The notes beneath the pieces are model-generated. The model was given only the letters and a program-made list of their open reading frames with translations. It was not told the DNA's origin and did not search any database. A stretch of DNA of 64,000 bases from Clostridium pasteurianum DSM 525 = ATCC 6013 (GTDB taxonomy: Bacteria; Bacillota; Clostridia; Clostridiales; Clostridiaceae): assembly GCF_000807255.1 (NCBI RefSeq), contig NZ_CP009268.1, forward strand, positions 3,750,384 through 3,814,383, read 5' to 3'. Position 1 is the stretch's first letter. Each line of letters opens with the position of its first letter. Position numbers and translations under genes: made by a program. Positions 51,673-60,757 of this stretch are shown piece by piece.

Positions 51673-52780
51673 TTAAGAACCAGTCTTTTTTAAATATTCT
51701 GTTATAAAACTATCTATATTACCATCCATAACTGAATTTATATTGGCAACTTCAAATCCAGTCCTATGATCTTTTACCATAGTATATGGATGAAAAACAT
51801 AAGATCTTATTTGACTACCAAATCCATTATCCTTTAATTCGCCTGTTAAATCTTCTATTTTTTCTTTGTGTGCTCTTTCTTTGAGCTCTACTAGTTTAGC
51901 TTTAAGCATAGCCATAGCTGACTCTCTATTGGAATGTTGACTTCTTTCATTTTGACATTGAACAACTATTCCCGTTGGAATATGAGTTATTCTTATAGCA
52001 GATTCAGTTTTATTTACATGCTGTCCACCAGCTCCACTAGCTCTATAAGTATCAATTCTTAAATCTTCTGCCTTTATATTTATATCTTGATTTTCTGTAA
52101 GTTCAGGTATAACTTCTACGGAAGCAAAAGAAGTTTGCCTTTTGCCATTTGCATTAAAAGGAGATATTCTTACAAGTCTGTGAATACCTTTTTCTGCTTT
52201 TAAATACCCATAGGCAAATTCTCCCGTTATTTTTAATGCAGCACTTTTTACACCAGCTTCATCTCCAGGTAATAAATCTATAGTTTCAACTTTAAAATTC
52301 TTTGACTCTGCCCATCTTGTATACATTCTAAGAAGCATTTCTGTCCAATCCTGTGCATCAGTTCCACCTGCTCCAGTATGTAAATCCAATATAGCATTAT
52401 TTCTATCATATTCACCTGATAGAAGAAGTTCTATTCTAAAGTTTTCTATACGTACAGTTAATTCATTTATTTCAGAAACTATTTCATTTAATATATCTTC
52501 ATCCTCTTCTTCTTTACTCATTTCTATAAGAGATCTAGTATCTTCTAATCTCTCATCTAATGAATTAACTAATTCCACTCTATCCTTTAACATTTTAGAT
52601 TTCTGAGTTATCTCTTGAGCTTTTTTCATATTATCCCAAAATTCAGGTTCTTGCATAATATTTTCAAACTCCTCTATTTTTACCTGCATAGAAGCTAAGT
52701 CAAAGTGAATCCCTTATTTCTTTCATTTTTTGTTCAAGCACTTTTGCATTTGTTAAGCACTCATCTAGCTTTACAATCAT
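51673..52780 (-). CDS. prfB: Peptide chain release factor 2, with programmed +1 frameshift
   Basis: The main frame (52689-51673) encodes RF2: GAGGTDAQDWTEMLLRMY with the GGQ loop RASGAGGQHVNKTESAIR and the SPF-type stop recognition (VRISPFNANG). Upstream, a 26-codon leader frame starts at ATG 52780 (MIVKLDECLTNAKVLEQKMK) and ends at AGGGATTCA-CTT-TGA-C (TGA at 52702-52700). CTTTGAC is the canonical RF2 shift site with AGGGA as the internal Shine-Dalgarno. A +1 shift joins them into about 368 residues. Confidence 0.95.
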
Positions 52781-52799
52781 TCTAATCACGTCCTTAAAA

Positions 52800-55307
52800 C
52801 TAAGCTCTTTTTCCACAACAATTTTTATATTTTTTGCCAGATCCACATGGACATGGATCATTTCTTCCAATTTTTTCTTCTTTTCTCCTTATTGGTTCTT
52901 TTACTCCCTCCACTTCATTATGATTTGTAGTGGTTGGTCTAACCACTCTTAATCTTTCAGGAGCTCTTTCAACTTGAACACGATACAAATATTTAACTGT
53001 TTCTATTTTAATATTATAGACCATTTCGTCAAACATTTGACTACCTTCAAATTGATAAGCCTGCACTGGATCCTGCTGCCTATATGCTCTAAGTCCCATA
53101 CCTTGTTTTAAATGATCCATATTATCAATATGATCCATCCATTTTGTATCTACAACTCTTAAAAGAATTACTCTCTCTATATCTCTCATCTGCTCAGAGC
53201 CAAAAGAATTTTCTTTTTCATCATATATATCCATAGCTATCTTTAAAAGTTTTTCTTTAATTTCTTCATCAGATAATACCTTTAACTCGTCAACTGTAAT
53301 TTTATTCTTTGGAAGGTAAATATCCTCCAAAAATTCAATTAATTTTTCCAAATCCTGCTCAATATTTTCTTCTAGATCCGTTAAATGTGAATCTACAGCT
53401 GTATAAATAACTTCTTTGATCATAGCTTGAATTTGTGACTTCATATCTTCCCCTTCAAGCACCTGTGATCGCTGTTTATACATAATTTCTCTCTGTTGAT
53501 TCATTACATCATCATATTTCAATAAAGTCTTTCTTATATCAAAATTATTACCTTCAACTTTCTTCTGCGCATTTTCTATAGCATTACTTACCATCTTACT
53601 TTCAATTGCTTCATCATCTTGTAACCCAAGTTTATCAACTATTCCACTCAATTTCTCTGATCCAAATATTCTCATAAGATCATCTTCCAGTGAAACATAA
53701 AATCTAGAGCTTCCTGGATCTCCCTGACGTCCTGAACGACCTCTAAGCTGATTATCAATACGTCTTGATTCATGTCTTTCTGTACCAATTATTTTTAATC
53801 CGCCAAGTTCTACAACACCATCTCCAAGTTTAATATCAGTACCACGACCTGCCATATTTGTGGCTATGGTAATGCTGCCCTTTTCACCTGCATGAGATAT
53901 AATTTCAGCTTCTTTTTCATGATATTTAGCATTAAGCACTTGATGCTTTATTCCTCTCCTTTTTAAAAGCATAGAAAGCACCTCTGACTTTTCTATACTT
54001 ACAGTACCTACAAGTACTGGCTGAGCACTCTTATTAGTTTCAGCTATTTCTTCAACTATGGCATCAAATTTCCCTTTTTCCGTTTTATAAACTAAATCAG
54101 GAAAATCTTTTCTTGCGATTCCTCTATGAGTTGGTACAACAATAACATCCAATCCATATATTTCTCTAAATTCTATTTCCTCTGTTAAAGCAGTACCAGT
54201 CATACCTGAAAGTTTATTATATAATCTAAAATAATTTTGAAATGTAATAGTAGCAAGAGTTTTTGATTCCTTTTGAACTTTTACTAATTCTTTTGCCTCT
54301 ATAGCTTGATGAAGACCATCACTGTATCTTCTACCTTCCATAAGTCTTCCAGTAAATTCGTCTACTATAATTACTTCCCCATCTTTAACCATATAATCTT
54401 TATCTTTTTTCATCATATAATTAGCTTTTAGTGCTTGAGCTAAATGATGTTGAATTTCCATATTATCAGGATCTGCATAATTTTCTAAATTAAAAAACTT
54501 TTCTGCTTTTTCTACCCCAGAATCAGTTAACATTACAGAATTAGATTTTTCATCTACTGTATAGTCTTCCTTTATAAGAGTTTTAGCGAATCCATCTGCT
54601 ACTTTATAGAACTCAGTAGATTTATCTCCTTCCCCAGAAATTATAAGAGGAGTTCTGGATTCATCTATCAAAATAGAGTCAACTTCATCTACTATAGCAT
54701 AGTTTAATGGCTTTTGAACTCTTTCCTCTTTATATATAACCATATTATCTCTTAGATAATCAAAACCAAATTCATTATTAGTTCCATAAGTTATATCTGC
54801 TGCATAAGCTTCTTTTCTTTCATCTTGATTTAAATTATGTAGTATAACGCCTACAGTTAAGCCAAGAAATTCGTAGACTTTACCCATCCATTCTTTATCT
54901 CTTTTTGCAAGATAATCATTTACAGTTACTATATGTACGCCTTTACCTGTTAATGCATTTAGATACGAAGGTAATGTAGCAACCAAAGTTTTACCTTCAC
55001 CAGTTTTCATTTCAGAAATTCTTCCTTGATGAAGTACAATTCCACCAATAACCTGTTCTCTGAAATGTTTCATTCCAAGCACTCTATAAGAAGCTTCTCT
55101 TACTACGGCAAAAGCTTCTGGTAATATATCATCTAAAGTTTCTCCATTATTCAATCTATTTTTAAATTCCTCTGTTTTTGATTTCAATCCATCATCACTT
55201 AAAGATGCTATCTTTTCATCAAAACTATCTACTTTATTTACAATTGGAATAATCCTCTTTACTTCCCTTTCACTATAAGTTCCAAATATCTTCCCTAAAA
55301 TTCCCAT
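52800..55307 (-). CDS. secA: Preprotein translocase ATPase SecA
   Basis: An 835-residue motor protein: [19 protein letters not shown], Walker [64 protein letters not shown], and a C-terminal zinc motif [14 protein letters not shown]. It drives protein export through SecYEG. The start was set at 55307 with GAGGATG upstream; five extra residues in frame are unlikely. It lies 20 bases upstream of prfB, so both are probably cotranscribed. Confidence 0.97.
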   Translation of the reverse strand: MGILGKIFGTYSEREVKRIIPIVNKVDSFDEKIASLSDDGLKSKTEEFKNRLNNGETLDDILPEAFAVVREASYRVLGMKHFREQVIGGIVLHQGRISEMKTGEGKTLVATLPSYLNALTGKGVHIVTVNDYLAKRDKEWMGKVYEFLGLTVGVILHNLNQDERKEAYAADITYGTNNEFGFDYLRDNMVIYKEERVQKPLNYAIVDEVDSILIDESRTPLIISGEGDKSTEFYKVADGFAKTLIKEDYTVDEKSNSVMLTDSGVEKAEKFFNLENYADPDNMEIQHHLAQALKANYMMKKDKDYMVKDGEVIIVDEFTGRLMEGRRYSDGLHQAIEAKELVKVQKESKTLATITFQNYFRLYNKLSGMTGTALTEEIEFREIYGLDVIVVPTHRGIARKDFPDLVYKTEKGKFDAIVEEIAETNKSAQPVLVGTVSIEKSEVLSMLLKRRGIKHQVLNAKYHEKEAEIISHAGEKGSITIATNMAGRGTDIKLGDGVVELGGLKIIGTERHESRRIDNQLRGRSGRQGDPGSSRFYVSLEDDLMRIFGSEKLSGIVDKLGLQDDEAIESKMVSNAIENAQKKVEGNNFDIRKTLLKYDDVMNQQREIMYKQRSQVLEGEDMKSQIQAMIKEVIYTAVDSHLTDLEENIEQDLEKLIEFLEDIYLPKNKITVDELKVLSDEEIKEKLLKIAMDIYDEKENSFGSEQMRDIERVILLRVVDTKWMDHIDNMDHLKQGMGLRAYRQQDPVQAYQFEGSQMFDEMVYNIKIETVKYLYRVQVERAPERLRVVRPTTTNHNEVEGVKEPIRRKEEKIGRNDPCPCGSGKKYKNCCGKRA

Positions 55308-55450
55308 GCAATTCATCCTCACTATTTTTTAAATGTATTCCTAAAATTATACAAATCTATTATATCTAATAAATTATAACATCTAATATGCATTCCTTCA
55401 ACTTATATAATGTTAATAATTATTATAACTATATAATAAAGTCTTACATT

Positions 55451-55484
55451 AAAAGAGTGTAGATTTCCAAATCTACACTCTTTT
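55451..55484. terminator. Bidirectional terminator after hpf
   Basis: AAAAGAGTGTAGATTT and AAATCTACACTCTTTT form a perfect stem of about 16 bp with T runs on both strands. It separates hpf from secA. Confidence 0.9.
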
Positions 55485-55494
55485 AATTATATAA

Positions 55495-56031
55495 TTAAAA
55501 CTCTGGTTCAATAAGACCATAATTTCCATCTTTTCTCTTATACACTACGTTAACTTCACTTGAATCAGCATTTTGAAAAACAAAAAAATTGTGTGCCAAC
55601 AATTCCATTTGCAAAACTGCCTCTTCCTCAGACATTGGTTTTATAGCAAATCTCTTTGTTTTTACTATTGATGGTTCTTTTACATCATCTTTATTATCTT
55701 CTTCGAAATCTGGTATAGATTGGAACCTTAAAGATGCACCATATTTCTTTCTATCTAATTTAGTTTTTTGTTTTCTTACCTGTCTCTCCATTTTATCTGT
55801 AACTAAATCTATGGCAGCATACATATCTGTATTAGACTCCTCACCTCTAAGTATAGCTCCTCCAAAAGGAATAGTTACTTCTACAATTTGTCTGTAATTT
55901 TCTACACTTAAAGTTACATGAGCTGTTACATCAGGGTTAAAGTACCTATCCAATTTTGTCAATTTTTTTTCAATAGCACTTCTAAGACCATTTGTAACCT
56001 CTACGTTTTTTCCGCTAATAGTTATTCTCAT
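55495..56031 (-). CDS. hpf: Ribosome hibernation-promoting factor, long form
   Basis: A 178-residue protein: MRITISGKNVEVTNGLRSAI, the S30AE domain (residues 1-100, with DMYAAIDLVTDKMERQVRKQ), a linker, and the C-terminal dimerisation domain KTKRFAIKPMSEEEAVLQME then HNFFVF. It forms inactive 100S ribosomes in stationary phase. In related genomes it follows comFC and the raiA RNA closely; here 2.4 kb of extra DNA separates them. Confidence 0.95.
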   Translation of the reverse strand: MRITISGKNVEVTNGLRSAIEKKLTKLDRYFNPDVTAHVTLSVENYRQIVEVTIPFGGAILRGEESNTDMYAAIDLVTDKMERQVRKQKTKLDRKKYGASLRFQSIPDFEEDNKDDVKEPSIVKTKRFAIKPMSEEEAVLQMELLAHNFFVFQNADSSEVNVVYKRKDGNYGLIEPEF

Positions 56032-56226
56032 ATTAACAGCTCCTCTCTAAAACCAATTGTTGACTTGTACTTTAGGATAATTATTCCTGTTGATATTATT
56101 TTATTACTTTTTATATAAAGTATCAAGTAGTAAAATACAAATTGACAGAATATTTTTTAAACTTTTAAATAATTTTTTATACCTTATTATTATTTACAAA
56201 ATACTTGTGTTTAAACCACTAAAATT

Positions 56227-56331
56227 ATTTTTATTTTAAAATAGAATTAGCAGTCTTAAAAAAGATTGCCAAACAGCACTATTAGTGCAATATCAAATTA
56301 GCTGACCTGGTTTTTTACTCTGCACTTGCCT
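56227..56331 (-). repeat. Displaced second copy of the 3' end of the raiA RNA
   Basis: This 105-base stretch aligns without gaps to 58715-58819, with roughly 12 differences, mostly transitions. It keeps the core ACCAGGTCAGCTAATTT and the GCACTA/TAGTGC hairpin. The terminator stem (GGCAATC/GACTGCT) has a mismatch that the other copy lacks. It is upstream of hpf and has no 5' part of the RNA, as for the left junction of an integrated element. Confidence 0.7.
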
Positions 56332-56417
56332 ATAGACATAAAGGAATAATTTACATGTTTAATAAAACTTCAATTACAAATAATACATATCGAAATAAAT
56401 TTAATGGAGGTATATAT
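56332..56417. other. Short spacer before the coat genes
   Basis: AT-rich spacer that must hold the promoter of the spore-coat pair. Sigma-E or sigma-K boxes would be expected, but I cannot assign them with confidence. Confidence 0.3.
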
Positions 56418-56636
56418 ATGAGAAAACTTTCTGAAGCAGAGATTTTATCTTTAACAGGCGTATTAACAATGGAAAAAGATGGTTTAGCAGTAGCAAAAGC
56501 TATGAAAGCTCTTATTACTGATGAAGAAATAAAAAAACAGGCTGAGACTGGTATATTAGCCACTGAGGCCAGAATAAAGGGCATACAACAGTTTATTAAT
56601 GAAAATCAAGTAACAGAAGTAAAGGGGGTTCAATAA
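56418..56636 (+). CDS. Small spore-coat-associated protein
   Basis: A 72-residue helical protein, MRKLSEAEILSLTGVLTMEK followed by DGLAVAKAMKALITDEEIKK. It has GGAGG before the ATG and ends 1 base before a CotF-like gene. Such short partners accompany CotF-type coat genes in clostridia. A longer frame from 56355 is in phase but lacks a ribosome site. Confidence 0.65.
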   Translation: MRKLSEAEILSLTGVLTMEKDGLAVAKAMKALITDEEIKKQAETGILATEARIKGIQQFINENQVTEVKGVQ

Positions 56637-56637
56637 A

Positions 56638-56937
56638 ATGGCATCACTCTTAGAAAATATTACAAAAAAGAATACATCAATAAATGATGAAATTATAACT
56701 AATAGCATGATTGCTTCTGCAACAGCATCTGCAAATATGTATCTTAATGCAGCATTGACAAGCTCAACTCCAGAATTAAGAGCAATGTATTCATCTAGTT
56801 TGAGTCAGATCATAGCTGGACACTCTATACTTACAGATATTGTTGTAAAAAACGGCTGGGTACAACCATATAACTCACCAGTACAACAATTATCTAGTTC
56901 CTATGAAAAAGCAACAAACGTACTTCAATCAAAGTAA
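56638..56937 (+). CDS. Spore coat protein, CotF-like
   Basis: A 99-residue protein: NDEIITNSMIASATASANMY, ALTSSTPELRAMYSSSLSQI, and GHSILTDIVVKNGWVQPYNSP. This is the CotF-family core (helical, ferritin-like bundle, with the 'GWxxPY' ending). It is part of the spore coat. Cotranscribed with the small gene before it. Confidence 0.8.
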   Translation: MASLLENITKKNTSINDEIITNSMIASATASANMYLNAALTSSTPELRAMYSSSLSQIIAGHSILTDIVVKNGWVQPYNSPVQQLSSSYEKATNVLQSK

Positions 56938-57479
56938 TAAACACTTAAAAATATAGCTATAATCAAACAAACAATATTACTGCCTTTCCATGAATTTTTA
57001 TAATATTCTTTTTAATATGTTATGTAGTTCATTAGATATACATCTATTCTATTGATTAAAATCTACGTATATGTCAATAATCATAAAAGACTTTAATTTT
57101 TTATCATAAGTAAACTCCACTCTTATAAAACCTAGGATCGTAGCTGTCCTAGGTTTTTATGTATAAAAAATATTAAAATACAAATAATATTAATAAATTT
57201 TTCATTATTACACCTTTAGTCTAAATCTTATGTCCTGCACAAAATTGATAATACCCTAAAAGTAACTAAAAAAATAAAGTCCAGAGCAGTTTTACCTACC
57301 CTAAACCTTACTATTCCAACATACATGCCCCCATTTAAAAGCTTCAACCACAACTGGTTTTTATGTAATAGAAACAAGCCTTGTTGCAGCTCATATATTT
57401 AAATTTATTAATTATAAGTGTCATAATAAGTTTACCATCATACTATATATATTGTTATAATATGAAGGAGGAAAATTAT
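56938..57479. other. Non-coding stretch between coat genes and ymaF
   Basis: 541 bases without a convincing gene. A terminator lies at 57127-57157. Beyond it the DNA is irregular in composition (a CCTACCCT-rich part around 57290-57340) and may contain decayed sequence. Confidence 0.4.
57127..57157 (+). terminator. Terminator downstream of the coat genes
   Basis: AAAACCTAGGAT and GTCCTAGGTTTTT pair around CGTAGCT. It is 190 bases after the CotF-like stop. Confidence 0.75.
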
Positions 57480-57818
57480 ATGTCTGATTGTAGAGAAAAA
57501 CAATTCCATACTCATGAATTCTTAGGTAGCACTAGGCTGGCTGAATTAGAAGAAGATCCTCATAATCACAGGTTCGCAGGTGTATCTGGTCCAGCAATTA
57601 AAGTTAAAGGTGGTCATGTTCACAAAATTAAAACAAGAACAGACTTTTATGAAGATCATTTTCATGAAATTATAGCAACTTCAGGACTTCAAATACCCGT
57701 TGGAAATGGCAAACACGTTCATTTTGTGGAAGCAGAAACTACAGAAAATGAAGACCACCGTCATGATTTAATTTTTGCTACACTCATTGAAGATCCTATT
57801 GCAGAAGAAGAAGATTAA
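57480..57818 (+). CDS. ymaF: YmaF-family protein, histidine-rich
   Basis: A 112-residue protein with repeated His pairs: QFHTHEFLGST, DPHNHRFAGVSG, GGHVHKIKTRTDF, EDHFHEI, GKHVHFVE and EDHRHDL. This is the YmaF signature; the pairs suggest metal binding. YmaF proteins are found in spore formers and are of unknown function. I started it at 57480, after GGAGG. Confidence 0.85.
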   Translation: MSDCREKQFHTHEFLGSTRLAELEEDPHNHRFAGVSGPAIKVKGGHVHKIKTRTDFYEDHFHEIIATSGLQIPVGNGKHVHFVEAETTENEDHRHDLIFATLIEDPIAEEED

Positions 57819-57822
57819 TTAA

Positions 57823-57870
57823 AACATAGCAGGGTTGTTAAAACATTTGTACAGCTCTGCTGTATTTTTT
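57823..57870 (+). terminator. Terminator after ymaF
   Basis: ATAGCAG and CTGCTGTAT pair across a long loop and are followed by TTTTTTT on the plus strand. Confidence 0.6.
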
Positions 57871-57907
57871 TAATTCACCTAGTTTTATTTCCCATATTTT
57901 TGCATAA

Positions 57908-57936
57908 TAAAAAGAGCCTTTAAATAAGACTCTTTT
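57908..57936 (-). terminator. Terminator at the end of the 107-residue gene
   Basis: AAGAGTCTT and AAGGCTCTT pair around ATTTA on the minus strand, then TTTATTA. It overlaps the stop codon of the gene at 57920. Confidence 0.6.
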
Positions 57937-58243
57937 CTAATTCATAATTTTGTTGAAACCATCCAACTATATTGTCAATTCCATTTATATCGTACTGATT
58001 TTTTAAAATAAAGCTTCTTACAGCATTATCTGATGTACTTATATCTACTACAATTAACCCTTTGTCTTCTCCAACAATAATCATTCCATCTTTTTTTAGA
58101 TTATGTTTAGACTTAAACATAATGCTTTTAGTATTAAGATTGCTTTCAATTGGCTTTATAGTATCACATTCAACAAATTTAATTATTTTCTGTTTTATAT
58201 TCTTTAGTATTTTCTCAAAGTCATGCGTGGTAAAATCACTCAT
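57920..58243 (-). CDS. Hypothetical protein
   Basis: A 107-residue protein I do not recognise. The N-terminal half is helical and lysine-rich; the second half (MIIVGEDKGLIVVDISTSDN) is beta-rich, then an amphipathic C-terminus. It lies inside the DNA bounded by the two raiA-RNA 3' ends and reads opposite to ymaF, so it may be a passenger of the inserted element. Confidence 0.5.
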   Translation of the reverse strand: MSDFTTHDFEKILKNIKQKIIKFVECDTIKPIESNLNTKSIMFKSKHNLKKDGMIIVGEDKGLIVVDISTSDNAVRSFILKNQYDINGIDNIVGWFQQNYELEKSLI

Positions 58244-58479
58244 ATAATATAAACTCCTTTCAGATAATTAATCTTCTAAGAATTTATGTTATGTATTATT
58301 AATAACTTTATTCATTTATATACAGCTGAAGATTTATCCATGAAAAGAGAGCTCTTATATTAGACTCTCATATTATATATTTTATACCTGACTTATGGAA
58401 ATATTTTCTACATATTCTTTAAAATTTTTTTGATAAGGAGATGGAGAAAAGTTCTAGAAGTTCTAAATATCAAATATAA

Positions 58480-58671
58480 GACCTTTCATCAGATAAGACA
58501 TGCCATTTTGTTACTCACATGGCAGTGGTGGGTGTTCCTGAGTCAATTACCCAGGCTATAGTAGGTCATAAAAAAGGTTTTGAAATTACTCATAAAATTT
58601 ATACACATATCAACAAGGAAAATACAAAGAAAATATTAGAGAACTATAAAATCAACGTACCTTCTAGTTAA
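58480..58671 (+). pseudogene. Tyrosine recombinase remnant (C-terminal end, frameshifted)
   Basis: Reading the plus strand, FHQIRHA in one frame continues in another as THMAVVGVPESITQAIVGH then KKGFEITHKIYTHINKENTKK and a stop at 58669-58671. This is the end of a phage-type integrase: the 'HxxRH' motif, the 'GH' before it, and the catalytic Tyr in KIYTHI. The frame break lies between RHA and THM. Nothing of the N-terminal domains remains. It is 44 bases from the intact raiA RNA 3' end. Confidence 0.75.
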
Positions 58672-58714
58672 TTTATTTTATCTTATAGCTGTCTAGGTCG
58701 GGAATAGGTAGGGA

Positions 58715-58819
58715 ATTTTTATTTTAAAATACAATTGGCAGCCTTAAAAAAGACTGCCAAACAGCACCATTAGTGCGATATTAAATTAGCTGACCTGGTT
58801 TTTGACCCCACACTCGCCT
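58715..58819 (-). repeat. Primary copy of the duplicated 105-base raiA RNA 3' end
   Basis: Matches 56227-56331 without gaps at roughly 88 percent identity by eye. The terminator-like stem GGCAGTC/GGCTGCC is fully paired here. It forms the 3' end of the non-coding RNA gene. Confidence 0.75.
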
Positions 58820-58984
58820 GCTGGAACTTTTGCTACCCGGAATTAACCTCTCACTAATTGCTCTCTCGCTTTCACGGCAGGACTTACTTCTAAACCGCAC
58901 CATGCTCATTAAACTTTGTCTAACTTACGTGGATCGTTTCGCCTGCGACTGGCATCGATTTTCAACCACAAACCTAATTCAATA
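58737..58984 (-). ncRNA. raiA non-coding RNA
   Basis: A GC-richer, gene-free stretch between comFC and hpf with strong internal pairing and conserved-looking single-stranded blocks (GGCGAAACGATCCACGTAAG; GGTCAGCTAATTT). It begins just after a good promoter at 58991-59018 and ends in a GGCAGTC/GGCTGCC stem. The position upstream of hpf (raiA) and downstream of comFC, plus size of about 250 bases, match the clostridial raiA RNA motif. The assignment rests on context and memory of the motif, not on a covariance search. Confidence 0.7.
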
Positions 58985-58990
58985 CTTAAT

Positions 58991-59018
58991 ATTATATACT
59001 AGTTTTAGCTGCAGTCAA
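58991..59018 (-). promoter_or_regulatory. Promoter of the raiA RNA inside the end of comFC
   Basis: TTGACT (59018-59013) and TATAAT (58996-58991) with a 16-base spacer on the minus strand. Transcription would start near 58984, so the RNA is made independently of the comF genes. Confidence 0.7.
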
Positions 59019-59669
59019 GACCTTAACTTTTTTAGCTCCATTGTTAAGCAATTCTTCAGCACAATAATAAGATGTAGCTCCCGTGGTTATAACATCATCA
59101 ATAATTAAAATATTCTTACCTAGTATTTTATTAGAATTTTTTATTTTGAAGGACAAAAATAAATTTTCCCATCTAGAATTTCCATCTAGACCTATTTGAT
59201 CTTTTGTTTCTCTTACTTTTTTAAGGCAATCAATTAATTCTACATTAAGCTTATCACTTATAATCTTTGCTAAAATTCTACTTTGATTGTATCCTCTTTT
59301 TCTCAGAGCCTTTCTAGTCATAGGTATAAAAGTAATACTGTCAAATTTAATGTGATTTTCCTGTATTACTTTAATCATAAAACTGGATATTATATCTGCA
59401 CATACAAAGTCGCTTTTATATTTAAGTCTTAAAATCAATTTAACCATAAGATTAGAATAATAAGATACACTATAGCAAATCACTTCATTATTATTCTTTT
59501 TAATCCTTATAAATTCCTTACAAAACTTAATTTTTTTGCTGCATTCATTGCATATACTAGATTCTTCCACATAGTTTCCGCATTCTATACACTTATATTC
59601 TCTACAATACAAAACACTTAATACACAATCTAATAGGTATTTTATAAACTCAATAATCCATCTTCCCAT
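58992..59669 (-). CDS. comFC: ComF-family phosphoribosyltransferase-like protein
   Basis: A 225-residue protein with an N-terminal zinc finger (EYKCIECGNYVEESSICNECSKK) and a phosphoribosyltransferase domain ending in ILIIDDVITTGATSYYCAEEL (the PRPP-binding loop). ComFC acts in DNA uptake and its relatives in DNA metabolism. It overlaps the upstream comFA-like gene by 28 bases. Confidence 0.9.
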   Translation of the reverse strand: MGRWIIEFIKYLLDCVLSVLYCREYKCIECGNYVEESSICNECSKKIKFCKEFIRIKKNNNEVICYSVSYYSNLMVKLILRLKYKSDFVCADIISSFMIKVIQENHIKFDSITFIPMTRKALRKRGYNQSRILAKIISDKLNVELIDCLKKVRETKDQIGLDGNSRWENLFLSFKIKNSNKILGKNILIIDDVITTGATSYYCAEELLNNGAKKVKVLTAAKTSI

Positions 59670-60667
59670 GCTTTTTTATTAAAATTTCTAGTTATAGATT
59701 TAGCCTTTTCAATTTCATAGCTTTCTTCTCTAGCTAAAAATATTACTTCTCCTCTATCTCCTATATCTCCTTCTCCTGTTCTACCACAAAAATACACTAA
59801 TTTTTTATAATCAAATTCACTATTATCAGCAAACAAAACTATGATATTCATGCTACTATTATCTATGGAAACACTATCAAAATCATTTGTTATAATTATA
59901 CCTTGATTGAATTTATGAATCTCATTTATTTTATTTACATTGTCTTCATATTTAGAATAATACATTATATTATGAGTAAGCGTTTCACAATATTTAAATA
60001 CATAAGATGTAACATTAAATATACTTATATTATCAGGTAACATTATGGTTATTCTTCTACCTATATTTATTGACCATTTTATATATTCGTATACAACAAA
60101 AGGCATATCTTTATTTATATCAATTCTTGTAGTTATAATTCTTGGCTCAACCAAAGGTCTTTTATTATATTTAACAGGTAAAAGTATTGCTTTTCCCTTA
60201 TTAAAAATATCATCAATAGAATAAGATATAAGCTTTCCATATTTATTACAGCATTTATTCATAATATCTATTATTTCGTATTTTGAGTATAATGGATAAC
60301 TCCTAATATCATCATAAATTACTAAGTCAAATCTGTCCTTAATTAATATAGCTTTTTTATAATTGCAAAAAATCAAAGGTAAATTTGAACTATCCACACT
60401 ATTTTTAAGATATGTATATTGTGTAAATTTAGTATTATATTTAAAATACCTAATTATTTGAATATCCCTTTCACATTCTCCAGTTATATATAGCACTTTT
60501 TTACCCATACTTATATATTGCATTATCGTTTTAACAAATATAAGATTACTATTATAAGGAGGTGCAACAACACTCAAAAATATTTTTTTTTCAAGGCTCC
60601 AACTCAAAATAATATTACTAGTCTTTATCTCTTCTATACTTAAGCTATCTAAACCATTAATATTCAT
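59642..60667 (-). CDS. ComFA-like helicase relative without Walker A
   Basis: A 341-residue protein in the comFA position. It keeps a motif-II-like VIYDDIRSYP and a C-terminal motif-VI-like VYFCGRTGEGDIGDRGEVIFL, but the N-terminal loop that should read GxGKT is APPYNSNLIFVK. It is shorter than ComFA (about 420-460) and lacks the zinc finger. ATP hydrolysis is doubtful. Its overlap with comFC suggests a structural partnership that survived loss of the motor. Confidence 0.6.
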   Translation of the reverse strand: MNINGLDSLSIEEIKTSNIILSWSLEKKIFLSVVAPPYNSNLIFVKTIMQYISMGKKVLYITGECERDIQIIRYFKYNTKFTQYTYLKNSVDSSNLPLIFCNYKKAILIKDRFDLVIYDDIRSYPLYSKYEIIDIMNKCCNKYGKLISYSIDDIFNKGKAILLPVKYNKRPLVEPRIITTRIDINKDMPFVVYEYIKWSINIGRRITIMLPDNISIFNVTSYVFKYCETLTHNIMYYSKYEDNVNKINEIHKFNQGIIITNDFDSVSIDNSSMNIIVLFADNSEFDYKKLVYFCGRTGEGDIGDRGEVIFLAREESYEIEKAKSITRNFNKKAWEDGLLSL

Positions 60668-60757
60668 TGTAGACCTCCTCTACTCTTATATATAATATGC
60701 AAAATATATATATTTAAACTGAATTAAAATTCCATTAACTTTATTATAATTATAGCT

